NCBI GenBank assembly: GCA_029204225.1
Contig: CM055092.1
Span: 18,436,886-18,500,885 of the forward strand
Length of the DNA: 64,000 nt
DNA from: Diphasiastrum complanatum
Lineage: Eukaryota; Streptophyta; Lycopodiopsida; Lycopodiales; Lycopodiaceae
Reading direction: 5' to 3'
Made by a program: the position numbers and the translations under genes. Shown here in pieces: positions 45,301 to 56,471 of the stretch. Below the pieces are notes generated by a model. It did not search any database. It saw nothing but the letters and a program-made list of their open reading frames with translations, and was not told the DNA's origin. Within the stretch, counting starts at the first letter, position 1. The number at the start of each line of letters is the position of its first letter.

Positions 45301-45520
45301 CATAAACGCCCTTTCTGTTGGGGGGGTTGCCACTAAATGGACTACTTTCCAACATTCTCGAGAATTGGTCCAGTGTCACCGGACGACGTTCGTTTTGCAG
45401 GAAGTCTATTCATCATGTGGACCTACTGGACTAAACCAGGCTCCAAACGGCTCATCAACAATAAAACGTGCATCCTAACCAAAAATCCTAAATGCAGTCG
45501 TGGGATTCTAGGCCCATCAA
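45301..45520. repeat. Inverted relative of the 8.8-9.35 kb repeat
   Basis: CCACTAAATGGACTACTTTCCAACATTC near the start and CTCCAAACGG...CCTAAATGCAGTC later match 8.8-9.35 kb in reverse complement and the same relative order. Confidence 0.6.
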
Positions 45521-45616
45521 GCCAGAAATTGGCCGGATTCACTACATAACGGTCAAAACTTTGGAAAGAAAGTGTCCATAGATTTTTGGGCTCAACATGA
45601 ACCCGTAGGACCACTT

Positions 45617-46034
45617 AGTTATGGACTCGGCTCATTACGTTCGCCGCGTCCATTTACATTTACAGTTACTTTACTTTATGCATAAGCAGGCCTTGGGCCC
45701 TTTTTTATTCATTAGTGACATTCAGACTATATGGTTGGCCTTTGTCCTCATTATTCATTATTAGGCCATTTGGACATATTACTGGAGAGTGGGGGTCTTC
45801 TTGGAGGGCGCACTATTATCCCTCCCAGTTGGGCCCTAGCCACTGGAAGCTTCCTTTTAGGGCTTCCTCTTGGCTATAAGTAGGGAAACTATGTCATTTG
45901 TCATTCAGCTGATGATATTGATCTCTCTCTTTAGCCTCCTTAATCTCTCTCTTTCCTGCTTTCTAGGGTTAAGTCTTGCTTATGTGATGCTTTCATAGCT
46001 TAATTCTAGATCAACTGAGGCTCTATTCGTAACT
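45617..46034 (+). mobile_element. 5' LTR of gypsy element 2
   Basis: It matches the reverse complement of the 9,373-9,800 LTR almost throughout. About ten bases at the outer TG end are missing or replaced. A TATAAGTAGGG promoter box lies near 45,875, followed by a pyrimidine-rich leader. It is directly followed by a primer-binding site. Confidence 0.8.
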
Positions 46035-46046
46035 TGGTATCAGAGC
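46035..46046 (+). promoter_or_regulatory. Primer-binding site of gypsy element 2
   Basis: TGGTATCAGAGC, a full match to the common initiator-Met tRNA site, just inside the LTR. Confidence 0.9.
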
Positions 46047-46553
46047 ACTTTTCTGAGCACAATCTGGAATTTTTTTTTCTTTGCTGCCTTGCCTTGCTCC
46101 TCCATCGCTGTTCCTACAACTCCATTACCGTTTTGACAGCCCTGTTCCATCGCTGCTCCTTCCACTCCTTCCTGCCCAGCGTTCCCCTTGTTTTGTCCCC
46201 TCTTTTCTTTGCTGCCCAACGCTCCTCCTCTTCCTTTCCATCGCTGTCCCCGCCTTTCGACCTATCACTTTCGTCTGATATTTTTCCAGTTTGCAGCCAT
46301 CTTCCACAGTTAGTTCCCTGACTGTCCAGCGCCCATCCTCATCCAAAAACTATCCAATTCCGACATCATTTGCTATTCCAAACAGCTAAAAATCTTCAAC
46401 CTGAAAATAGTTGCCTCAGCACTCCCAACTTGTCACTTTTGTCTTTTTTTTTCTCCAATTCCAACCATCTTTTACAACTTATCAAAAGGCTGTCGTGCGC
46501 TCATTCTCCACCACATTTTAAGAAATTCTGACTCCACTTACTCTTTCAAATTC

Positions 46554-47555
46554 ACATCGTGCTTTAAATAAGTTGACTAATCGTAATAAGTACCCTATTC
46601 CACACATGGATGACCTCTTTGACCAGCTCGGCACCTCTAAAATCTTTTCCAAGATAGACCTTTGTTCTGGATATTACCAAATCAGGATGCACCCTTCTGA
46701 CGAACAGAAGACTGCTTTCCGGACTCATTTTGGTTTATATGAATTTCGTGTGCTTCCTTTTGGTGTTACTCATGGCCCTCCTACATTCCAGAATGTGATG
46801 AATAACGGCTTACGTCCGCTTCTTGGTCATTGTGTCTTGGTTTATTTTGATGATATTCTTATTTTTAGTCAGTCTCTTGCTGAGCATGTTGCCCATCTTT
46901 CCTCGGTTTTTCAATTACTTGTACACCACCAGTTATTTGCTAAGTTGTCTAAATGTTCTTTTGTTGTTTCTGAGATCGAGTTTCTTGGTTTTCTTATTTG
47001 TAATGGTCACATTCGTCTGGACCCTCATAAGGTTTAGGCCATCCAGGATTGGCCTATACCTACTGATATTCATCATGTTCGTATGTTTCTTGGGTTAGCC
47101 ACTCACCTTCATTGTCCAGTTCCTCATTTTGCCACTACCGCAGCTCCTCTTCATGCACTTTTGAAGAAGTCTAGTACTTTTCTGTGGACTCCTGATTGTC
47201 AGACATCGTTTGATACTCTTCGCCGTGCTGTTGTTGATGCTGCCGTTATGTGTTTACCACAGTTTGATCAGAAGTTTCTTGTTGAGACTGATGCTAGTAA
47301 TGCTGGTTTGGGTGCTTTACTTCGCCAGTCACAATGTATTATTGCTTATGAGTCGCGTCGTCTTCGCTCTTATGAGAAACGTTATTCTGTGCATGAGAAA
47401 GAGCTTTTTGCTATTATCTATGCTCTTAAGAAGTGGCGTCATTATATGTATCAAGTCCCATTTGACATTATTACTCATCACCAGTGTTTACGTTATCTGT
47501 TTTCTCAACGTGACCTTAGTGATCGTCAATTTCGTTGGTTGCAATTTTTACAATT
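46554..47555 (+). pseudogene. Gypsy element 2: reverse transcriptase and RNase H remnant
   Basis: The frame opens at [19 protein letters not shown] and runs through [24 protein letters not shown] and the intact palm motif VYFDDIL to RNase H (LVETDASNAGLGALL, HEKELFAIIYALKKWRHYM). One in-frame stop (TAG at 47,035, a CAG in relatives) interrupts it. Gag, zinc knuckle, protease and the RT N-terminus are missing between the leader (46,047-46,553) and here. RNase H is cut at QFLQFY, where an unrelated repeat begins. Confidence 0.9.
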
Positions 47556-47565
47556 TTATTGACTA

Positions 47566-47945
47566 CAACAATAGTCAAGAACAATGGAATATTATCTCCA
47601 ATCGTGAAGACCACCAAATACATACATGATAAGGGTGCATGCAATTATTTTTTTTAACAATACAAGGTGCTTTGCAAATCAGAACTCACCGAAGAACCAA
47701 CTTCGGGCCGTACAAACAATGACTCTTTCTTAATATGTCCATACATGTGAACGTGTAATATAGTAATATGTCGCTCTCATCTTAATGCATACTTACATCG
47801 TGTACACGGGCATGGTATTCTCTAGTATAGCCAAGCCTCTGATCCGATATGTGATGGTCCTTCCTCATCATCTGAAAAAAAAGAACGTGAACTCGCCATT
47901 TGCATCGGTGCACCTTGACGATTGGAAATTGATGGAACACAAAAT
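47566..47945. repeat. 380-bp dispersed repeat, copy 1 (inverted copy at 62.8-63.2 kb)
   Basis: CTACAACAATAGTCAAGAACAATGG at the left and GAACGTGAACTCGCCATTTGCATC at the right match 62,820-63,205 in reverse complement. It truncates gypsy element 2. Confidence 0.85.
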
Positions 47946-48104
47946 TAGAGATGATCAACAATACATAAACAAACTAATTGAATCCACTGAGACAACTAGT
48001 CTATTGAATTTGCTTTTACAAGATAAATTAAATGAAATCTTTTGACAAACAATAATGTTTATCCTAGCTTAGTTGTATGGCACTTATTTGGATTGTTAGA
48101 AGTC

Positions 48105-48830
48105 TATCATAAATATGATGGTGATGTATGGCACCGGGGGTTCCATGCATCTTGATGACATATAAATTCAACATAGGTCTAAAGAAATCCCTACTTATTG
48201 TTTGTGACAAGGCCAACTACAATCTTGTAATCCATGGTCATTGTTTGTGACAAGGCCAATTGCAATTTTTTGATCCATGCTCATTGTTTGTGACAAGGCA
48301 AACGATAATCTTGTGAAGAGCGAGGCTAGGCATGTAATGATGCACATAGGCATGAATCAGATATCATGACATCTGATCCATGCCTATGTGCATCTTACAT
48401 GGCTAGCTTTGCTCTTCAGTTCTCCTAAATTAATGAAAACTGAGAAGTGCATAGTATTCTACTTTCAAATCCAATTTTGTACAATCAAAATAGTACGTCA
48501 TTCAAGGATTCAAGGTTAAGGTGTTTTTGATCAAAATATCTAAACATCCAAATTCTTAAAGATTCCTTCTACACTAAGGTCACTTGTTATCATCTAGTTA
48601 CCATATGTCACAATCAAAGTATGTCATAATATCTCACAACAGGAAAATAGTGGTACACTCATATGGTCAGAAGTCATTCATAAATATGATGGTGATCTAT
48701 GGCAGTTCCAGGCATTTCGATGTATAAATTCAAGATAGGTCTAAATCCCTCATTGTTTGTCACAAGGCCAACTGGAATCTTGTCACGATATCCATTCCTA
48801 TGTCTTTCGTTACATGGCTAGCCCCTTGAA
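48105..48830. repeat. Direct duplication with internal short tandem units
   Basis: The block AGAAGTCTATCATAAATATGATGGTG (48,108) recurs at 48,667. Within the first copy, TTGTTTGTGACAAGGCCAA repeats three times (about 48,198, 48,240 and 48,283). The second copy has one such unit and only the right part of the hairpin. Confidence 0.75.
48315..48417. repeat. Near-perfect 47-bp-arm hairpin
   Basis: GAAGAGCGAGGCTAGGCATG at the left and CATGGCTAGCTTTGCTCTTC at the right are reverse complements with few mismatches. Pairing continues inward through GATGCACATAGGCATG and CATGCCTATGTGCATC to a loop of about 8 bases. Five differences over 47 paired positions. It could be a miniature foldback or the source of a small-RNA precursor. 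No transcript evidence. Confidence 0.8.
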
Positions 48831-49321
48831 TACTTTTAAACTAATGAAAACAACAGGGATCTGCAAAATCTGCTTGATCAGAATCTAATTTTGTACAATC
48901 ACTTGCAAAAGAGTATGTCATTGAGGAGTTCAAGGTGTTTTTGATCAATTCTTCTTTGCCTTTGGATCTTTGTACGTAGGCCTTTATTACAATCAAAGTT
49001 CTCGCCAGCTCCATTACTATATTATGCCAATTTTCTCGAGTACTAGAAATAGGGACATATGTAAATGGATCCCTTGGAAAATTTTGCAAAATCACTACTT
49101 TTGACAAATTTCAGAATTTTGAGTAGTTGGATGCCCAAGGATTGTAGTTAGATGCCAATCACGTTGATGTTTGGATACTTATAACATCCTTTAACCAGAT
49201 GAGTATAATGTAGTAGTTACAAAATAGTTTCCTTCAATGCACTATTCTTTAAAAGCATGGGAATATAACAACTGACAATCTTTGATAACTATGTGATTTT
49301 GAATGGAACGTATTTGAGTTG
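48831..49321. other. No gene seen
   Basis: Non-coding sequence before a gypsy integrase remnant. The 88-codon minus-strand frame here has no motif. Confidence 0.4.
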
Positions 49322-50520
49322 TTCTTTTGGCCTAAGATGAAAGATCATGTGGAGGCATACGTTCAAAGTTGTGAACAATGCCAACAAAACAAAGCAGAAA
49401 GACTCAAAGTTGCGGGTCTTTTACATCCCTTGGAAATTTTCAATAAGAAATGGGAAAGTATTTCAGTGGATTTTGTGGTTGGACTCCCTAAAACCCGGAG
49501 TGATCACAATGCCTTTTGGGTGGTGGTTGACAAGCTAACCAAGATGGCGCAATTTATACCAACTAAATCAACTGTCAAGGCATCTGAACTAGCCCAACTT
49601 TTCGTTGAAAAGTTTTTTAGAGTGTATGGTTTGCCGAATGATATCGTTAGTGATCCTGACTCCAAGTTCACTGGTAAGTTCCGGCAAGCAGTTTTTGAAA
49701 AACTTGAAACAACCCTTAGTCTTAGTTCTTCGGATCACCCAAAATCTAATGGGCAGACAGAACGAGTCAATGAGACGTTGGAGGATATGCTTAGAGCATA
49801 CGTTTCTCACCGACAGTCTGACTGGCAAAAGTATCTCCCTTTGGTTGAGTTCGCGTACAATAGTGCTAAGCATTTTGCCACCGGATTCACTCCTTTTATG
49901 CTGATGTATGGCTTCCAGCCACGTTCTCCAGTTTCGGTCGGTCTCAAAGGTCTCAAGGTGCAAGCTGCAGTAGATTTCCTACAAGATATGCAAGAAATGC
50001 TGCTAGTGGCCAAGGAAAGCATGAAAACCACTCAGGATAGAGCTCAATTTTATGCTAACCGCGGTTGATCACCTCGGGATATTGAGGTCGGAACCTGGGT
50101 GTATCTTAAAATCCCTAAGGATTCGAAGGTACTCCGGACGGGAGAATGCCATAAGCTATCTCCTCGATATAGCGGACCTTATAAGGTTGTAAGAAAATCA
50201 ACCCGGTCGTGTTTCAACTAGATCTTTCGATTGGGGTTAGGGTTCATCCTGGTTTCCATGTAAGTCGTTTAAAAGAATGACTTAGTAGGAAGGATTCCCT
50301 AATTCCGGAAGGTGAACTAGTTGAACTCGAGGATCTGTCTACCTTTGTGCCTAATGTACCTGAAAAAGTTGTTGACGTTTGTCGTCACCAATTGAGAAAC
50401 CGTTTGGTTTCTGAATTTCTCGTACATTGGAAAGGTAAGACAGATGACGAGGACACTTGGGAGAGAGAGGACTATCTAAGACTGAACTTCCTTAGCTTGC
50501 TCCCATTAGGAGGAGACACT
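49322..50520 (+). pseudogene. Gypsy element 3: integrase and chromodomain remnant
   Basis: A 249-codon open frame starts within the integrase zinc end (FFWPKMKDHVEAYVQSCEQC) and holds the core: Asp in SVDFVVGLP, Asp in SDPDSKFTGKF and Glu in SNGQTERVNE. It then reads EFAYNSAKHFATGFTPF. A TGA at 50,066 and a frameshift near 50,195 follow. The remaining sequence gives HPGFHVSRLKE and a chromodomain-like LVHWKGKTDDEDTWERE. RT and everything upstream are missing. A different chromovirus lineage from elements 1 and 2. Confidence 0.9.
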
Positions 50521-50521
50521 T

Positions 50522-50535
50522 AAAGGGGGAGGGAA
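50522..50535 (+). promoter_or_regulatory. Polypurine tract of gypsy element 3
   Basis: AAAGGGGGAGGGAA directly precedes the LTR start TGTTACATACCC. Confidence 0.85.
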
Positions 50536-51285
50536 TGTTACATACCCATAAGGGTACGCAACAGGAAACTTGAGGTGACGGTCTCAGTTATGGGACAGAA
50601 CACTGATATAGAGCTATAAATCTTTTGGGTGCCACATGTCAATGTCTCATTGGCACGTAGTCTCCATGAGCTAGCTATTCATTCTCTCTTGGAGAATGAA
50701 GAGCTCTTCCACTGGTGGTCAGGTCAGGACGAGTATCTAGGCCTCAGGATCTAGGTAGGTGAGGGTCGAGGGTAAGGCATGGTGGTATGGGACACCATGG
50801 CTTACATGAGATCCGAGCTTGCTTGAAGGTGGTCTGTGGCTCCAATGCACGAGGGTGAGGTGGCAGTACCTCTATGGTTGGGTGGAAACTTAGCGTTCTT
50901 CACCTGTTTGTACTTTAGCAATGATTGCCATGACGATGGGGATTCTAACAGTGAGGGTGCTAGACCATATTTCTAGATGGTCGGAATGCCCATTGGAATA
51001 GGAAGATCTATGAAGTTTGTTAAAGCAGCATCTATTCCGATGGATATTTTAATGTCAGATCTTCTATTCATCTGATGTATATCCAGTTTTTGGTGCAGAT
51101 ACAGATTTGCATATGGATCTTCATTGTTCTTTGTGTAAATTTAGTTTTTGCTTTGTGTGGATTTTGTTTTCTTTTTTCAGATTTGTTTTGTAAAATTTAG
51201 ATTGTTGCAAGAATATTTTTTGTGGTAATATACTTAACAACCTTCAATATTGGTTTTTGTTTTGCAGGTTTCATTGTTGATTTGT
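50536..51285 (+). mobile_element. 3' LTR of gypsy element 3 (right limit uncertain)
   Basis: It opens TGTTACATACCC after the polypurine tract. No second copy is present, so the right edge is placed only where the 476-bp tandem repeat starts. Confidence 0.55.
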
Positions 51286-52330
51286 GGGCCGATCACCATC
51301 AGAGCAGTTCAAATGCACATTCTGTAGCAGATCCCAGGTATTGGCATGGTAGGAATTGAGGCCGGAATACATGATGTTGTTTTGAACAGTATACCAATGT
51401 CTATTCCGACCTCCCCTTAGTTTTTTTTGGACATTTCAAATGACATATCTATGAATTTTATGATAGATTTTGAAGGGCTAAAAGCATGGTTTGGTGGTAC
51501 AAAAAAATAACCCATTTTTCATTGTACCTTTTGGTAATACATTTCACTTTTTGGGAATTTTATTACTCATAATTGTTTTGAGTCCACATTAAAAATGACA
51601 TAACTTTTTAGTGGTAAGTCCAATTTCAACGGAGTTTAATGCATTAGAAAGTGCCTGTCAAGTGCTTTCGAATAATATATTACATGACATACTTTTGAGC
51701 TATGGATAAAAAGTTATGGCAAGTCGAAAGTATGGGGATTTTATTAATTATAACTTTTTGAGGGCCGATCACCATCGAAGCAGTTCAAATGCACATTCTG
51801 TAGCAGATCCCAGGTATTGGCATGGTAGGAATTGAGGCCGGAATACATGATGTTGTTTTGAACAGTATACCAATGTCTATTCCGACCTCCCCTTAGATTT
51901 TTTTGGACCTTTCAAATGACATATCTATGAATTTTATGATAGATTTTAAAGGGCTAAAAGCATGGTTTGGTGGTACAAAAAAATAACCCATTTTTCATTG
52001 TACCTTTTGGTAATACATTTCACTTTTTGGGAATTTTAGTACTCATAACTGTTTTGAGTCCACATTAAGAATGACATAACTTTTTAGTGGTAAGTCCAAT
52101 TTCAACGGAGTTTAATGCATTATAAAGTGCTTGACAAGTGCTTTCCAATGATATATTACATGACATATTTTGAGCTATGGCTAAAAAGTTATGGCAAGTC
52201 AAAAGTATGGGGATTTTATTAATTATAACTTTCTGAGTCCATATTAAAAATGACAACTATTTAGTGGTAAGTCAAATTTCAGCGGAGTTTGGTGCATTTG
52301 AAAGCGCTTTCCAATGATATAAAACATGAC
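51286..52330. repeat. 476-bp tandem duplication plus a partial third unit
   Basis: GGGCCGATCACCATC begins units at 51,286 and 51,762. The two copies are nearly identical over about 470 bp (shared GCATGGTAGGAATTGAGG, CCAATGTCTATTCCGACC, GTCCACATTAA). A shorter, more diverged piece (TTTAGTGGTAAGTC, GAAAGCGCTTTCC) follows at 52,234-52,330. That part is also related to 8,885-9,020. Confidence 0.85.
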
Positions 52331-52478
52331 ATACTTCCGAGGTACACTTAAAAAGTTATTGCAAGTCAAGGGTATTAGTTGAAAATAGTGCATAATAAAT
52401 TTACAAAAGTGTATTTCTACCCAAAAAAGGTAGTGTCCTATCTTAATTTATGTATTATATATTAGTTATGTTTCATGC

Positions 52479-52485
<7 letters not shown>

Positions 52486-52528
<43 letters not shown>

Positions 52529-52760
52529 TCATAAAAGAGTTCAGGTAACCAACACTCCCAATTCTAGGAAGGTGTGTAGCCCTTGTTTTTTTCCATTAAA
52601 GACATGGTTCAAATGTTTCTTGTTGGAAGATAAATTCCACATGAAATCCCAAATGCCGCAGGGAGGGCGCATGTGGTGACATTCTAGAATAGGATATAAT
52701 CATACGGTTTGGGAGTTTTGATTAGAACTTTATAATTTTTTTTTTCTCTTCGTGTGTGTT
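52486..52760. repeat. Dispersed repeat with built-in GA tract, copy 2
   Basis: (GA)n of about 19 units is followed by the reverse complement of 31,556-31,783. The repeat and its microsatellite travel together. Confidence 0.85.
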
Positions 52761-52829
52761 TCTAGCTCTTTTACTTTTTCTTAGCTGACAATGCCTGATC
52801 CTCTTGTGTGGTTTGCCTTCACTTTACTA

Positions 52830-53400
52830 TCCATCGTCTTTTGCTCTTCTTGCATGCAAATCTTTGAAGGTAGGCAATCTCTCCCTCGAGGCAATTCCAC
52901 TTAAAGACATTTATAAGCCTTCCGATATACCACTCATTGTGGTATGTACCAATCTGACATCTCTGATTGGTTCTCCAATTGCCACAAGCTGGTGCCTCAT
53001 CTCCTGGTGAAGAAAGATTCCACCATTTCACCTTCTTCCATTCTGATGGTGTTCAATCTGGACTTTAAGAACATGGCTCGAGCTAGATTAGAAGTTTGGA
53101 ATTGTGTTTTAAAAGCTTCCCAAGCTCCCCTAGTAGTCATGACATGACTAATATGGGTAATCACATGATCGTTCACTGATAGATTGATCAATGATAATGC
53201 TCTCAGCACCTTCTTGTCATAGGCCCTCATGTTAGTGTGAGTGGTGTCCCAATGCTTGCAACAATATCCCATAGCTCTTTCTCCATGAGTATACTCTTCA
53301 TTTTGAACTTCCAAATGTTATCATTGGAAGCCCCATCGACTTTACTTACATCACCAAAATGTGCTTCATTAATGTTGGGAATCTCCAAATTGCATAAAAC
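52830..53400 (-). pseudogene. Copia gag remnant, fourth lineage
   Basis: Minus-strand frames broken by shifts give NIWKFKMKSILMEKELWDIV, then RALSLINLSVNDHVITHISH, AWEAFKTQFQTSNLARAMFLKSRL, RMEEGEMVESFF. A further frame has IGEP-RDV-type sequence. This order is UBN2-type copia gag. No zinc knuckle or pol follows. Confidence 0.75.
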
Positions 53401-54405
53401 TCCATCTTGTAGGCTAAAGAGAGTATTATGAGGCCAACAATGATGTCAAAGGTAAAAAATAATGACCTACAATTTTTGGCTCTCTGCACCACTGCCAAAT
53501 TGGAAGCCCAGTCACTTTCGCTTTGCAAAATGCTCCTTAACACGAATTCCCAACTTCATGCCCTGTAAGGTGGTGAAGTCTCCTTCATTTGGAGGCTACA
53601 GCCTTTCATTTCGTCAAAAAATACTAAAGGAGACCCAAAATAGAGACTTTTTAGCTTTTTAATCTGTTTCTTCACCTTGAAAAAACTTCACATTTCAAAA
53701 GGTTTGGACTCAACTTTTACTTCAATTTGATGATTGTTAATGAAATGAAGTCGAACTTGGACTTCAACTACCCTTAGGCTCTTTCACTCCAATCATGGCC
53801 ATTTGATTCAATCCGATGGCTAAAACAACTCACGATCTGCAGCATTTATTGGCAAGAGGCTTCATCCAACGGTTTCGCAGCCACATGCATGTCAAAACTC
53901 ACTCCTACAGCCACTATGCACTTGCATACACTATCTCTCTCCTCTTGTTGGATCGCACGAGCTGTGCTAACCTCCATTTAATGCTTCTCTCACTCTTAAG
54001 CTTTTGCTTGGCTACTCTTGGAGTTTTGGCTGCCCTCTTTAGATCTTCACAACTTCTTCTCTCTCCCCCGACTCTCCACGGCCTTCTACCACTAGCTTAA
54101 ACTCGTTGGGTACCCACCATCCCCACTAGTTAATGATGATAGAGAGAGAGGAATGATGTAAGAATGAGAGAGAGAGAATTAATTTGTTACAATTAGTTTA
54201 GAGTGAAAGAATGATGGACATAAGAATGATGATTACAAAAAGGAAGGATGTAAATGAGAGAGAGAGAGAATGTTAATTGTTAAAATATAGAGATTTATAT
54301 GTCAGAATGATGAATGTGAGAATAATAAAAGAATGATGATTGCAATAAGTCCTGATATGCATATACACCAGTTGTTGGCTATGTCAAGCTAATCATGAGA
54401 CGAAG
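53401..54405. other. No gene recognised
   Basis: A 94-codon plus-strand frame at 53,816-54,100 has no known motif. GAGAGA-rich, AATGATG-rich short repeats occupy 54,130-54,340. Confidence 0.4.
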
Positions 54406-54409
54406 GATA

Positions 54410-54700
54410 TTAAAAAATGGAATTATTACCAACTACTTTGAAAGGTGATTATGCTCTGCAAAGGTATTTAGAATAAGATCTGCAGGAATTTCAGATTTAC
54501 GATGATTTAAATCTTGCTTTCTTTAAGCATTATATAAAGGAGCATGAAAACGAGGAGATTGTTGGTAAATTGCAAGCCATTTAGAAGTTGAACAAGGAGG
54601 ACGTGTTAGCTTACATACAATATGTTAAAGTGTTGGAGAAGCAACTACAAGGACCATTTTTGGATTTGAAATAGGTCTCGTATTTTCAGCATGGATTGCA
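54410..54700 (+). pseudogene. Gypsy gag fragment
   Basis: The translation reads LPTTLKGDYALQRYLE, DLQEFQIYDDLNLAFFKHYI, LNKEDVLAYIQYVKVLEKQL with stops, like the helical core of a gypsy gag. The same segment occurs, better kept, inverted at 57.7-58.3 kb. Confidence 0.55.
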
Positions 54701-54764
54701 TAAAATTCTTCGACATGGTATGACTTTTTTAACAGGCCAAAGGCCTAAACAAATTGTAGACTCT

Positions 54765-55455
54765 TGTTAAAATTGTCAAAATCTAGCTATTTGATCTAAG
54801 TACGTAACTTGAACCCACATGTGTGGAGCTTGTTCCCACGTGTGGATGGTAGTCATAAATGCTAGATTTAGGTAGATTGAATCAAGTAACTATTTGGAAG
54901 CTAGTCAAGTACAAAATTTCCATCTATAAGATGTGATCTTGCAAGTTCCTATAAGCTAGGAGAAATCACCTAAAATCAAGCAAATCATGGTGAGGCAATG
55001 GCACCAAGTTAGGATTCAAAGAGGTGGGGGCTTATCTTGCATTTATTGCTTGATCTAGGATGATCTTGCACTCCCTACATGTGCCAGACCTATTGAGTCA
55101 ACATACCAGGTCAAAATGTACTTGATATATAGAAATCATCATTATAAATAATACAATATTGATGAGAGATCTTGATTTTGATGCAATACCTTGTTTTGGT
55201 TTACTACTTGTGTTGTGATTTCTTGCATTGACTGCTACCAATGAGTAATGTACTATAATCTTTGTTCATTGTCTATACACTGACGGTATTCCACATGTGT
55301 GAGGCTGCTCTTGAGTCATATTGATTATTTATCAAGATGTTCTTGCTAGTTAGATGGAATATTTGATCTAGATCCAGATCTAGTCATTGGAATTGTGATT
55401 AATCAATCTAATTGGCATCCAACCCCTCTACGTCGAAAATTTTCAGACTTTAACA
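54765..55455 (+). mobile_element. LTR with primer-binding site, otherwise empty
   Basis: 691 bp bounded by TGTTAAA...TTTAACA, a 7-bp terminal inverted repeat, directly followed by a primer-binding site. Only about 130 bp of leader-like sequence follow, so the element is a 5' LTR remnant. Confidence 0.7.
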
Positions 55456-55467
55456 TGGTGTCAGAGC
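55456..55467 (+). promoter_or_regulatory. Primer-binding site variant (TGGTGTCAGAGC)
   Basis: Differs from the common initiator-Met site at one base (A to G at position 5). It abuts the CA end of the LTR. Confidence 0.75.
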
Positions 55468-56260
55468 CAAGTACAAGAGGCTAGGTTAATGATCAAGAGC
55501 GTTCAAGCTTGAAAGCTTGAGAGAGATGCTAACTATTGCTTCAAATTGCTCTATATCTTCGTAGAAGTATGATCAACTATTTATACTAAGAAATTAGGTT
55601 GTCAATTGCATCATCCAGTTGGCTGTGATGTCCTGGCATTCATCCAGTCAAGACTTCCCAAAAACTCATTTGTTGATAAATTAATGCAAGTCGGTGGCTT
55701 TAATTCCAAGTGGAATATTAATTGTCACTTGGTAGAAATAAACCGTTTGTCGCATAGTTCGCATTTTTTCGAAAAATGCGACAGCCGAAAAATGCGAAAA
55801 TGCAAAAACCTGAAGTTTCCAAGGTCTTCGAAGTGGCCGAAGTGAGAATAACAACTTGTGAACCATTTTTGAGTAGTTCTGTAGACTGTGTAAAAACATG
55901 AAGAAAACTACAGATCTGGATATTCAGTTGGATGAAGATTAAAAATTAATTAGTCGATTAGTAGGAGAATAATCCAATACTCTCCCTTAATCTGAATCCA
56001 TGAATGCCTTGACCTTCAAACTTAGTTTTGCACAAAACTTTCTATGTGTATCCAAGCTTAGTAAAAATATATGTTGTCATGTTTTGCGTTGGACAGTACT
56101 GCAAGTTAATCTCTTTGTCGAGAAATTTGTTTTTGATGAAGTGATATTTGATTTCAATGTGCTGACTCCTGGATCTCTCACTCACTCACTCATTCGGCTT
56201 TGCTAATCTCTCTCTCTCTAATAGGAGAGATCTCTAGTGCTTGCACCTGTGGTGGTACTA
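55468..56260. other. No gene; leader-like and AT-rich sequence
   Basis: A GAAAAATGCGAAAATGC-type run lies near 55,770-55,805. TCAAGCTTGAAAGCTTGA (about 55,503) also occurs inverted near 59,490. A CTCACTCACTCA tract and a CT run at 56,170-56,220 precede the eIF4E-like exon. Confidence 0.4.
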
Positions 56261-56471
56261 ATGCAAGAGGGAACTAACGGGCAAGAAGAGCAGCAGCAGC
56301 CACCGCAGGAGGACAGTGGTACAGAGTTAGATGTGAGCAAGAGCAAGACGCATCCTTTGGAGAATGCGTGGACGTTATGGTTTGACAAACCAGACCCTAA
56401 ATCCAGGGCAGCGCTTGGGGCAGCTCGCTACGCCCTGTTTACACCTTTTCCACGGTTGAGGATTTTTGGCG
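56261..56471 (+). pseudogene. eIF4E-family first exon, frameshifted
   Basis: From ATG at 56,261 the frame reads a Gln/Glu-rich N-terminus and then HPLENAWTLWFDKPDPKSRAA, the start of the cap-binding fold with both expected tryptophans. A one-base shift near 56,415 moves the continuation WGSSLRPVYTFSTVEDFW into another frame. eIF4E binds the mRNA cap in translation initiation. A possible splice donor (GTATGG) begins at 56,472, right after the DFW motif, but no second exon is visible downstream. The shift, if real, makes this a pseudogene or captured exon; a sequencing error would leave it a genuine first exon with a long intron. Confidence 0.75.

Noticed and set aside
46035-46046. TGGTATCAGAGC motifs considered as tRNA gene ends
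   Set aside because: No cloverleaf surrounds them; they lie at LTR edges and are primer-binding sites.
49589-49963. 124-codon minus-strand frame opposite gypsy 3 integrase
   Set aside because: Antisense shadow of a strongly recognisable integrase frame.
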